60,000 nt of DNA from assembly GCF_964355755.1 (NCBI RefSeq), contig NC_092680.1, forward strand, positions 20,625,001 to 20,685,000, given 5' to 3'. Source of the stretch: Antedon mediterranea. Taxonomy: Eukaryota > Echinodermata > Crinoidea > Comatulida > Antedonidae. The notes under the pieces were generated by a model. The model did no database searches and had not been told where the DNA came from. It saw only the letters and a program-made list of their open reading frames with translations. Position numbers and translations under genes: made by a program. Positions 1 to 16,600 of this stretch are shown in pieces; position 1 is the first letter of the stretch, and each line of letters starts with the position of its first letter.

Positions 1-338
1 TAACTCAGTCAGTTATCCAAAAACCAGAAGTTTTTATAAATACCAACATTTTCCAAATTTATTACCACAATTTAATGTATTCAGAATAATTAGAGAAATA
101 CACTGTGCCAGTAAAATTAATTTACATAATAGTACTGTATATTATGTCCATTGTAAAATTTCAGAGACAAATACATTTTCTCTCAATTTTAAATTAAATT
201 AAATCGATTGTTGAAACAAATTTAATTGAAAGAAGACAACTTGATAGCCTGTAGGGCCTATAAATACTGTATTTTATTAATGTTTATATTTATATGATGT
301 ATTGTTGATCAATAAAGTTATTTATTCTGTTTCAAAAG

Positions 339-6268
<5,930 letters not shown>

Positions 6269-6700
6269 GCTGATTTCTCAATTTATATTCAGGTTTGTGC
6301 AACTAGTGTAATATTTTCAGAGAGAAAATAATTTTAGCTATGGTATATTATATATGCTTGTTCATACAATTTGGAACTGTTTGCGCCATCTTGTAGCCAA
6401 AATACTACTTCTGTTTGCGCCATCTTGTAACCAAGGGACAACTACTGTATTTCTATATATAGCTGTTAATATAGCTTTGTCTTAATGGCTCAATCAATAG
6501 TCTATTTTTTTAGTCTGATAGGATTATGAACTTTAAATTTGTAAATAAGTTGAAATTTGACAATACTAAAAGAATGTTATTGTAATATATTATGCGTGAC
6601 TTAAGGTGCTTGTATGATACACATACTGTAGTGCAGTAGATACTTTCAAATGAAAGTAATAACTTATGATGTGGTGTTTAGGTTTAGGGTAACTAAAGAG

Positions 6701-6854
6701 TAAAGCTTGGTTCCTATTTGAATTCAACACAATGACGTAAGAGCAAGTTGACCAATCACAAGCAACTGTTGGTTGATCCAAAGCGTCATGATTGGTCAAA
6801 TTTCTTGTGGTGTATTTATGTCCTTGCGTTGTGTCCAAGTGGGAACCAGTCTTA
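6701..6854. mobile_element. Second MITE-like element (imperfect terminal repeats)
   Basis: Left end GCTTGGTTCCTATTTG and right end CAAGTGGGAACCAG are imperfect inverted repeats, with ACACAA/TTGTGT further in. Partial copies of the same ends occur near 11185-11205 and 58560-58595, which supports a dispersed family. Confidence 0.5.
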
Positions 6855-7429
6855 AGAATCCAAGAATTAATTTGGTACATGTTGGTCCAGTATGTGTTAC
6901 ACAAAAATCTGCCCCCACCCCAACCCTCTAAAATGATCACATTTTGATAAAAGTTGAAACCTTCACCACTCAAATTATTATTATTATTATTTATTACCAC
7001 GTTTGCACAACACATGAAAGAGGCTCATAATTGATTTTCTCCTTTCCTCTATGGTTACAAATCATAACTCCAGATGATGTTTACTTTATTTTTTTTGGAC
7101 ACGCTTACCGCAAACCTAACTTGACTAGTGTTCAATCACCAAGCAAACCTTTAATACGACCTTTGACACAATTTTAAAAAGTATTATATAATTAATTTTA
7201 AATTTGCTGAAGCTCGATGCTCATTAGCTGAACAAATGAATAACTTTTATTGCTATTAATGCAATTGTATCCACAAATGGGTATTTCACTTGTAGTTACC
7301 TTGGCATTTCAAGACATATTTATTCATTACCATATATTTTTTGAGAGCCAATCCAGTTTCAGTATAATTATGTGGCAGAGAATTACAGTACTTATTTAAT
7401 TTTAAAACAATAATATAAAATAATGTAAT

Positions 7430-7485
7430 TATTATATCATGGAGTAAAGAATAATAATAATAATATTCTTTACTCCATGATTATA
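7430..7485. repeat. Perfect hairpin
   Basis: TCATGGAGTAAAGAAT, an ATA-rich loop, then ATTCTTTACTCCATGA: a 16-bp perfect stem. It could be an RNA hairpin in the 3' UTR or a small palindrome of mobile origin; nothing distinguishes these. Confidence 0.7.
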
Positions 7486-8345
7486 TTAACTTATTGTGCT
7501 GTAAAATATTACTGCACCAAGAACTAAAGAATGAAGGGGGAAACATTAACCAATGATTTTCATCAAGCTAGGTAGTCACTTTCACAAATTGCTGTTGGGC
7601 CCAGGTCACAGTTAGGGAGTCAATTACAGATAATCCTATTGTAAATCTTGTACTGTATTTATAATCTGAAATAATAATAAGATGTTGCTATACCATCTAT
7701 GTAATAATAATGTAAATGAGTGTAATTTAGTGTAGTATTTTGCTGAATGTGGTTACTCTGTCCATGAACAATAATTGGTTATTTTTAAATATATTTATAG
7801 GCTTGCTATGTATTCTCTTGCATTTTAGTGCCTTTTATATTTAAAGTTCAAATATTTTTGATGAATTTATTTCTTGATATATAGTATAGTATTGGTTTCT
7901 AAATATCAAATTATATAATAATTAAAATTTGCGTAAAACCTTCGTGTTTATTATTATTATTATTATGGTGGTAAACTTGAAATATGACCTTATTTGAAGT
8001 GTACTTAAATTCTTTTTAGTTTCATGCTATTTATAATGGTGGTTGTAATTCCAATTGATTTTAATTTATAATATGAATTTCAATTGAAATATTTAATTAC
8101 AGTATTGTTAGTCTTTAAGTGCAATATACGAGTGTAGTGATTGTATTTAAGTCAAAATAAATTGATAACAATTTAAGTTTAGCATTTGTGTTTTTTTTTC
8201 CTGCAATTCTATTCAATAACTTGGGTAACTTGGCTGAACAGTGCACAAATGTGAATGCTCATGAAGATGAGGTGTAGAATTTTCAGTCAATTGTTTTATG
8301 TAAAATAAGTGCAGCGTCTTGTAATTATCTTACTGTGATGTTCCA

Positions 8346-8351
8346 AATAAA
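8346..8351 (+). terminator. Putative poly(A) signal AATAAA
   Basis: AATAAA followed by a T-rich stretch about 10 bp downstream. It is the last signal before the RPA12 start codon and is a candidate distal 3' end for FAM135. Confidence 0.4.
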
Positions 8352-8474
8352 GAAGTTTTTTACGCTTTTGGCGCTCCATATGCAATGTATTGCAGATCTT
8401 ATAGAGGGCGCTATTTGTTTATTAATTAACACACATGTGCTCTCAGCTCTCTCTACGCCTCTCTGAGAGAAGAA

Positions 8475-9621
8475 ATGGACGAAGTTTATTGCGCCTCTAA
8501 AGAATTTTGTCCACGTTGTGGTACAATTCTTCCATTTCCTATAAAAGGAAGTGTTATGATATCATGTAGAAATTGCTCTTATGAAACAGATGCAAGAGGT
8601 TTGTATAGAGTCTGTGTGGTTAGTGATTCGTGAGCCTGCTCCCAGACCGTCCAACAGTGCTGATAATCGATTGGTGATGCCAGAGAGTGTCAGAAGGTCG
8701 TTTCGCCCTAGGCGAATACACATGTATTTAAATTAGTGTAGGCTAGTTTAAAACACTTTTACTCTGTTGTTTATGTAAAGTATATTAAAGGCCCTGTCTT
8801 AAACGTTTTGAAAAATATAATAAATAAAAAAATATTGAATTAAATTAATTAAATTCTAAACAATTTAATTACTGAACTGATCCAATTTTAAATTCAATAC
8901 TGCGTCTGAAACTGAAAGACTAGACAGAAATAAAAAATGATGTTGATTTGTTGATGATGATGATTGTTTCTGCAGAAGAGTTTAAAAATGTGGTGTATCA
9001 TACGCACATTCATGTCAACACTCGCAAAAATCCAACGGCAGCAGCTGAGCCAGTAACAAAGAAAGATTATGGAACACTAGTAAGTATGCGTGTCAAGCTA
9101 GCTCTACACTATCAAACTTCATGTGACAAAAAAATGTGCCCATGGACATGATGATTTTATATCACTACCATATATTGGCATATCACACTTTTTTTGTCAA
9201 ACTAGTTTGATAGTGTGGACAGAGTTTAGATTTCAAATTTATCTCAAAAATATGTTTGAAAATTCACTTGATTTGAAAGTCACAATAATAATGTTTTCAC
9301 CTTAATTAAAAATCACAAAATAAAGATGTACCAATCAATAATTATTTATTATTTTTGTGCAGATTGAAAGAACTTGTGTAAAGTGTGGTCATGATAAACT
9401 TCATTTTCACACACGTCAGACGAGGTCAGCTGATGAAGGTCAAACAGTGTTTTATTACTGTCCCGAGTGCAAGTAAGTAAACAGCGGACAAACTGTCAGA
9501 ACGTGTCGTGTGTACACCATCTTATTATTTCAAGCAATAACAGTTACAATGTCTGTGTAATCATTAATGTGTTTTATCTTTCTTTATCTTTTTCAGACAC
9601 CAGGAAATTGAATACAGTTGA
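8475..9621 (+). CDS. POLR1H: DNA-directed RNA polymerase I subunit RPA12
   Basis: Four exons: 8475-8598, 8976-9079, 9363-9472, 9597-9621, giving about 120 residues (human RPA12 has 126). The N-terminal zinc ribbon shows CPRCG at about residue 12 and CRNC at about 33. The C-terminal TFIIS-type ribbon shows CVKCG, then [13 protein letters not shown] (including the RSADE signature with the acidic pair used in RNA cleavage), then CPEC. The last exon adds HQEIEYS and the stop. The third donor overlaps an in-frame TAA, so reading through would cut the protein just after the last Cys pair; splicing restores the family's short tail. RPA12 is the Pol I subunit for transcript cleavage and termination in the nucleolus. 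The start was chosen at the ATG that opens MDEVYC, close to the first zinc ribbon as in the family. Confidence 0.95.
8599..8975 (+). other. POLR1H intron 1
   Basis: 377-bp AT-rich intron. I see no repeat family or coding sequence in it. Confidence 0.6.
9097..9228. mobile_element. MITE copy 6
   Basis: In POLR1H intron 2. Left CTCTACACTATCAAACTTCA, right AGTTTGATAGTGTGGACAGA; one core unit. Same family as 1686-1844. Confidence 0.75.
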
Positions 9622-9839
9622 TGTTTTTCTACTTCATTTTGATTTACTGGATACATTTTGGTAAAATATAAACTTGAACTTGATTGGCGACTCCATTGCC
9701 ATTGAAATATAAATTTAAAGTAAATACTGTATTAGATTGTGTCTGTGGTGAAACATCCATTGAGTGCTTAGGTAAATGAAGTTTCATTGAGGACCACCAT
9801 GGAAGTACCACTGGCCTGCAATATATCTAATCAACTTTC

Positions 9840-10110
9840 TACGTGTTTCATGTCATTTTAAGCATGGGAGCGATGTGTGCACGTAGCGCTAAAAACATCT
9901 TTTTCCGCGTGAATTATGTTTTCCAGCCTTTTAGAGTATTTTTACCAACTTTTAAACAATTTTGATGTAAAATCATGTCATACGAGCACTTCGAATTGGA
10001 CAATTCGCACATGTTTTTGATGAAAAAGTTTTTAAAAAATCGTCAAAATTATGCCTTTTTGTAAACAGTCATAGTTTCAACTACATGGTGAAGTTTATTT
10101 TTATTACATA
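9840..10110. mobile_element. Fragment of the Helitron2-like repeat
   Basis: Closely resembles 47310-47530 inside the large element: GCACGTAGCGCTAAAA, then TTTTCCAGCCTTTTA, then TCAAAATTATGCCTTTTT and AAACAGTCATAG occur in the same order and spacing. No termini are visible, so it is an internal fragment. Confidence 0.7.
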
Positions 10111-10510
10111 AGGCCAACAAAAAGCTGCAAAATTGAACAAGTAATTTACAAATTGAAATTACAAATTTAAAACTCAAGCATGACATCAACAAAAAAGAAG
10201 GAAATTGAACAGATTGCAAGATAAAAAAAAAAGAAATTGATATTATTTTAATTTGATCAATACAGTTAATCTGAGCACTATATAAACAACAAGAATACTA
10301 TCACAATTTATAACAATATAATAAATCTAGTACATTTTGTAGAAAAAAAATTACTAAGGAATATTAATTTATTCTTATAGGGCACTTACATTTTATCATG
10401 TGACCCACAATTGTCCAATTAAATGACAGGAATCTAGGTGTCATAAAGATGTATTGATATCCAGTAGTCTGAAGCATCTTACTTTAATGTAGGTATACAA
10501 AATTAATGTA

Positions 10511-11095
10511 ATGTTTCAGAGACGCTTTACACGATCATGCTTCCCACGTTTTTTTCACATGGATTATGACATGCGGCCGTACGAACAAAGGTTACGGACT
10601 CTAAAATTACCAACGATTTATAATAGACTTAAATTCATCCGTGTTAAATTTGTTGTGAAGTGCCTCTGTACAGATTCCCTAATTGATGGTGCTTTGCTAC
10701 CTAAACCTGTTGAACGTAGAAGTGAGAAACTTGTTTTCAGACATGAGAAGTCTCGTACTAATGCTTTTTTTTATTGTGTTTTTATTTCATTTCCACGGAT
10801 GTGGGATGAGATTCCGGTATATATCACAGACATGTTTATTTATAATGATTGCAATTTTTATTCTGTTTTATATAAATTCTATCTATGTTACCAGGTTGTT
10901 AAATGTTTAACCTTGTTTATGTTATTTTGCCACCAGCACTATCTGGAGAGTCTTTTATAGCGATATTTTTGCTTTTTGACAATCCGCCAGGATAGTGTCC
11001 TGCGTTTTTTCTCTGCTTGTTGTTCTATGTAATTTTTGCTTTTTATATTTTTTTGTTTTATTTTTCTGTATAATAAATTTAGGTTCTGAATTAAA
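10511..11095 (+). pseudogene. LINE reverse-transcriptase C-terminal fragment with 3' tail
   Basis: A 149-residue frame beginning FQRRFTRSCFPRFF and containing YEQRLRTLKLPTIYNRL, then a PRMWDEIP segment. This is the usual C-terminal region of CR1/Jockey-type non-LTR ORF2 proteins, after the catalytic fingers and palm, which are absent. The stop is followed by T-rich sequence and an AATAAA-like end near 11070, as in a LINE 3' UTR. It is a 5'-truncated dead insertion. Confidence 0.7.
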
Positions 11096-12401
11096 GGCAC
11101 ACATTCTGTTGCCTGAAAAGTCTTGCTAATTATGTCCAATGTTATTTTCTTATGTACTGTATTTGAGTATCCATGAATACTCTAGTGGGAACCAAGCTTT
11201 AGGTGATAAGTGTAAACTTATTTTAGATGGTAAGAATATGATTTAACTTATGCATGATAACAATTATAATATAAATGTTCAAATGTGAATTTATAGTGGT
11301 TTGTATAATGTATTTACACCAATTAATTGTTCTCCATTTGTGAAAAAAAAACTCCATATAAATATCCTGGCTATGAGCTGAGCTTGGATGTAAGCCTAGA
11401 TGGTAAATAGGAATGCACTAGCAACAGAAAAAAAAACAGTTTATGTAAATTATTTTATGAAAATATAAATAATATTCTGGACATACACATTTAATACGAC
11501 AAACAATAATGTTTTAACATTTTATGTTTTATTTTATTCAGTCAAAACCAACAGCTATACATACCGCCACTAACCGGTTTGAAACATAAAACAATACAAC
11601 ATCAAAACGGTTAACAATAAAATACAGATAATATATAAATATAAAACATAGATCGGCATGCCATAAACAATTTCAATTAATCAAACAGGTTATGCAGGCT
11701 GTTCAAGAAGTGAACACATAATCATCCTCTTAAAATAACCAAGTCTATCATTAAAAATATCGATATGATTGCTATTTAGATTATTAAATGTATATGGAAG
11801 TCTATGAAAAAAATGTTGGAAACACAATATGAGTAATACAAAATGATGATGCATTGAAATGATTCAGTTTGACGCAACTTTAACATTAAGGAGTAAAAAA
11901 TGATTAGTGAACTTACAAAGAGATCCAATGAGATAATCCTAAATGGTTAGTGAACTTTACAGAGATACAATGAGATAATCATAAATACAATACTATGGTA
12001 CAATGTTTGTTGGGATTTCCAGTTCTATTTCTGTAGCATATTTATTTATATTACTCTATGGTTGGTCAAGTTATGATTGGGCTTGGGTGCTAAACTACCC
12101 TTTTCATCTCTTAACTTCAAAGTGGTGGCTTCTGGGTGCTTTAAACAGAAAATAACCTATAGTTACAATACCAACTGTCAATTACCAAGACAATTTGGTC
12201 TAAATCAAAAACCTCTACAGTACTTTCACCTATATACAACATCTATAACAACAAAATATCAATTATCAAGCCTCTAACTTTTTATTACGTAGGCCTCTAT
12301 GTCTACACACAATTTTTGCACAGAAGTATATAGAGAATTATTGAGCCATGGAAATTATTAAAATAAGAACCAAACAAGTCAACCACTAAACCATACTGCA
12401 T
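11096..12401. other. Intergenic, no gene recognised
   Basis: AT-rich. A short piece with GTGGGAACCAAGCTTTA near 11187 matches the end of the MITE-like element at 6701-6854. The rest, including 11520-11860, shows no family I can name. Confidence 0.5.
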
Positions 12402-12955
12402 TTGGATTTAGCTTTGGTTTTGTTGCTGGCACCGGCTTTAGCTCTGACTCTGGCCTTAGCTCGGACTCTGGCCTTGGCGCTGGCACCGCCTTTAGCTCCG
12501 ACTCTCGGTTTGTCATTAACTATGGCTTTGACTTTGGCTTTGGTGCTGGCACCGGCTTTAGCTCTGACTCTGGCTTTAGCTTCAACTCTGGCTTTGGCTT
12601 CAACTCTGGCTTTGGCTTTAGCTTTGGTTTTGTTGCTGGCACCGGCTTTAGCTCTAACTTTGGTACTGGCTTTGGCGCTGGCACCGGCTTTATCTCGGAC
12701 TCTGGCTTTGGCACTGACTCTGGCTTTGGCTTTAGTTTTGGTTTTGTTGCTGGCACCGGCTTTATCTCCGACTCTGGCCTTGGCTTTAGCTTTGGCGCAG
12801 ACACTGGCTTTAGCTCTGACTCTCGCTTTGGTACTGACTCTGGCCTTGGCTTTAGCTTTGGTGCTTGCACCGGCTGTAGCTCTGACTCTCGCTTTGCCAC
12901 TAACTCTGGCTCTAGATCTAACGCTGGCAATGACTCTGGCTTTCGTACTGGTTCG
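12402..12955. repeat. Hexamer-derived minisatellite
   Basis: Irregular tandem array of GGCTTT/AGCTCT/GACTCT-type hexamers with a higher-order block around TTGCTGGCACCGGCTTTAGC. Because the period is a multiple of three, both strands stay open (Leu/Ala-rich on +, Lys/Pro/Glu-rich on -). Neither frame has a flanking gene structure. Confidence 0.85.
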
Positions 12956-13004
12956 TTAGTAGGGCCTATATAATGGAATAACACAATACTAGGATTTGTA
13001 TAGT

Positions 13005-13010
13005 TTTATT
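13005..13010 (-). terminator. Putative poly(A) signal of the ANK-Roc-COR-DED gene
   Basis: AATAAA on the minus strand about 117 bp after the stop codon. It is the first such signal downstream of the final exon. Confidence 0.55.
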
Positions 13011-13126
13011 TTGATTAATAATGATGAATAGTGATGACAAGGATAAAACATAACAGTCTAACGATACCTATCCATATATATTTCTTTCTTCCACATGGAA
13101 CAGAAATAAAATATTATAATAGAAAA

Positions 13127-13689
13127 TTACTTGCATAAAATGTTTCTTGCTTTCTTTCCAATACGATCTGCAAACACACTTAATTTTGATGGTTCATCCT
13201 TAAGAAGGAATTCACTTTCCAAGTTAAAAACCACGTCCCACATGTTTTGAAAACCAAATCTTCGTAGTCCATAATAAGCAATGACATCATGTAACTCCTT
13301 TTGTCCCACTTCGTTCAATGCTGTAAACAATCGCTTCCGGTAAGAGGATAACTTATCACCAGTACCTTTGACGTTGTTATCTTTCATATACTGCTTTACC
13401 AGATCTACAGCAAGCTGCAAACCTGATAATTCGGCAACCTCAAATAAGATGGTGACGTCATTAGGTTTGATTTCACAGTGGTCATGGAGCACATTGAACA
13501 AATCAGTTGCTATGAAATCAGTACGTGTGAGGTCTGCTCTAGGAATAACATCAAACAAGCAACATTTCAGCCAAAGGTATCTTTCTCCATCATAGTGTTT
13601 GCCAAGATTATATTTGAGGTCGTTGAACTTGGTTTGTAAGTCTAACATTTCACTAGATGTTGGTTTGGTCTGAGATTCTTCAGACAACT
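13127..13689 (-). CDS. Final exon: death-effector-like domain and C terminus
   Basis: 187 codons including stop. Residues about 35-95 read as a DED: YLWLKCCLFDVIPRADL, then DLFNVLHDHCEIKPNDVTIL and LSGLQLAVDLVKQY. The order (LKxxL on helix 2, LFxxL on helix 4, acidic turn, hydrophobic helix 5/6) matches FADD and caspase-8 DEDs. A second helical stretch (FTALNEVGQKELHDVIAYYG) follows and is unassigned. DEDs recruit by homotypic pairing, so this end is the likely signalling output. The DED call is by pattern, not by search; another death-fold type is possible. Confidence 0.78.
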
Positions 13690-16600
13690 CTGTACAAAGA
13701 CAAAATATCAGAAAATTATTTTCAACAAATAGTATTATTTTGACACTGACACTGGAAATAAAATAATACAATTACAACAATATCAGGTCAATTGTAGAAT
13801 TGAATTATGAATACCAGGAACCTAAAAAGATGAGAAAATAGGCAATTACACAGGATAACGATTTTGTGGTATGTCTGTATATGCATTTATGCTTTTAAAT
13901 CCAACATATACATTTAATTCAAGTGTATTGGTACAACCACGGACCTATTATTGTAGGTCAATGGTACAACTATGTTTATATAAAATAAACAGTGGGCATA
14001 ATTTGATGACGAACAGCAATAGTATCACAGAACGATAGTAAGAGAGAGGACTGTTACAAGTTCTTATCTTGGCAAGTATTGTGTTCCTTAGATAACGTTG
14101 GTGCACATTAAAACAAGAGATTGTATATTTGTAAGATGAGGTTGCTTTTTTAGCAATTAACGATAACAAAGGTTGATATGTAATTATGACAAAGCTGTGA
14201 TGACAACAATAAAGCAACAAAGAAAGAACAACTCACCAGTTGAAAAAAAGTGTTTGATGTGAGCAGTATCCATAGCATTCTTTCTTCCACATGGAACAGA
14301 ATCATTTTGCAAACACTTGTCAAGATCAATTAAGTGATGCTCATATGGTTCACAAGCAGTACATAACACACGTAGATTGTAGCCAATGCCCTCGTATATA
14401 TTGCAAACAGTTTTCAGTTGCTCCTTCAGATAGTTTAGAACCTAAAACATGGATTGACATTTAATTTTGTGTTACATATTAAATTTATTTTTATTCATTT
14501 TTTTAAAATTTAAAATACAGGATAACACAATTCAGAAATATGGTGATTTTAAATATGGTCCTGTTTAAAGCCGTAACTAAAACAAATGTGTTATTTGTTT
14601 GTTATTTTGTTCAAAAGTAATAATCTAATATTGATTACCTCTATGCAGACACTAGGTTGTGGTTCAGATATCAACTTTTGTTCGGTCTCATTACCTGCTG
14701 TACCAACACGACGCTTAATTTTATTCCAGCATGATATTTCAAGCTATTAAGGAAGATATTCATTAAACAAAAATTAACAATAAACTCAACAGATTTAATT
14801 GGTAATAATACACGATTTAATTTATTTTGCATAGTTTGTGCATTATGATGTACTGTACGATCATAAAGAAAGCAAAAGTGTGCAAAACAGACAGAAAGCA
14901 AATTGCACACACTACATTTCAACTTAAATCGGTTATAATAATTAAATGCCAATGCTCCAAATCTTAAAACTAGTAATATAATTAGTATATATAAAAATAT
15001 GAAATATAATCTTTTAGTTATCTGGTGTTGAATGCAAATTGTGACAAAAACTTGTTCTAATTGTCTTTTTTATGCTTTTAATGTATATTTTAATTGTTTT
15101 TTAATATTTTATTATTATATAATGTATATTAAATTTAAAGTTTTTATATCTGTCAAATTTGGCTGCCTGTATGGTTTCTTTTATTGAATAAATTAAATAA
15201 ATACCTTGAATAATAATAATAATAATGAATGAATTCTGTAATTTATTTCATACCTTTAATGCGTATGGTTTTTCCTTTTCATGGTTAATTTTGACAGAAC
15301 CTAAACTGACAGTGTGATTACTAAATTTGAAATCACTACGATTACGGAACACTTCTGAATCATCACTACCCTTTTCAGTCATCAATTCGAGGAATGCAAC
15401 AACCAAAGTGTTGTACACTGCATCAGGGAGAAAGTCAGTTGGAGTCAGATAAATAGATACAGTTTGTGTGTCATCTGCTGTGACTTTCAGAATGTCTTTT
15501 TTGTCAACTTTCATTCGGCAGGGAACCAGGAATACCCGATTACCTTCTTCAATTCCCTATTAATATAAACATCACAATTACACATAAATTAGTGATTAGT
15601 AAGAACTAAACAATTTAATAAAAAAAAACATTAAAAGTGTATAGTATGTGCGTACCTTTGTTTTCTCAAAGAGCAAATGAAAAACTTTCATTAATTCTAC
15701 AAAGACATCAAAGAGACCTTCATCTTCGTTTCGCCACAAATAACGTAGTAACTTCTCCTCAAGAACTCCTTCATTGCTCAGCTTTTCCCATAGCTTCTGT
15801 AATTGCTTCCGATCTTCTGCATCGATCTGTGTACAAAAAATTATAGTACAAACAGATTCCAAATGCAATAGACCTACTGATATACAACTAATACCAAGTT
15901 TAAAGAACTATATTGTTTTACTTTTATTTGCAATCTAGTATGTTAAAATATAATTATATAATTTGCATTTACTAACCATTTCAAACGTTGGTTCAACTAC
16001 TGTGATGACTTGCATCAAAATTTTAATCATCCAGTGAAGATTTGTTATCACAATGTTTCTTAATTTCTCATTAGTTCCGGTGTACATGATTATTCCAGTG
16101 TCATTCAGATAACTTATGGCAGTGGTGAGTACATCTTGAAGAATTCCACATTGAGTTGCAATCTTAGAAACCTAATGCAGAATTGACATTTTATTATTAT
16201 TATTACACTAAATTCACTCGACAAATAAATAATTAAACAGGACAGTACTAGTAGTACAATAATAATAGCCACTACTACAGTACTACAAGTACACAGTATT
16301 GGATACAGTCTGCTCATGTCCGCATTACTGACAATGTTTGATTACAATTATTATACAAGTACTGTAAATATTCTGTACACATACAACATGTTGAATGATA
16401 AAATTCTACAACTATACATTGAAAACCAAATTCATTCAACCCCTACCTCTGTCAAGGTAATGTACAATCTTGTTTTTCCAATTATTTGCAACTTTTCCTG
16501 CAAATTAACCCACTTTACAGGAACTTTCTTCACCATTGCTTTCATGTATCTACCAACGTTTCGTTTAAGTTTTTCAATACCTTCATGTGACTTTACAGTG

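Larger units (their letters stand above)
6269..8474 (+). other. FAM135 3' UTR and intergenic region
   Basis: AT-rich, non-coding. Candidate poly(A) signals AATAAA lie at 8156-8161 and 8346-8351, the latter followed by a U-rich stretch. The second is only about 120 bp before the next start codon, so FAM135 and the RPA12 gene are tightly spaced. It also holds a MITE-like element (6701-6854) and a hairpin (7430-7485). Confidence 0.6.

Noticed and set aside
14671-14952. 93-residue frame between COR and the Cys-containing exon
   Set aside because: No splice sites join it, and neighbouring exons (15254 and 14441) already connect in phase.
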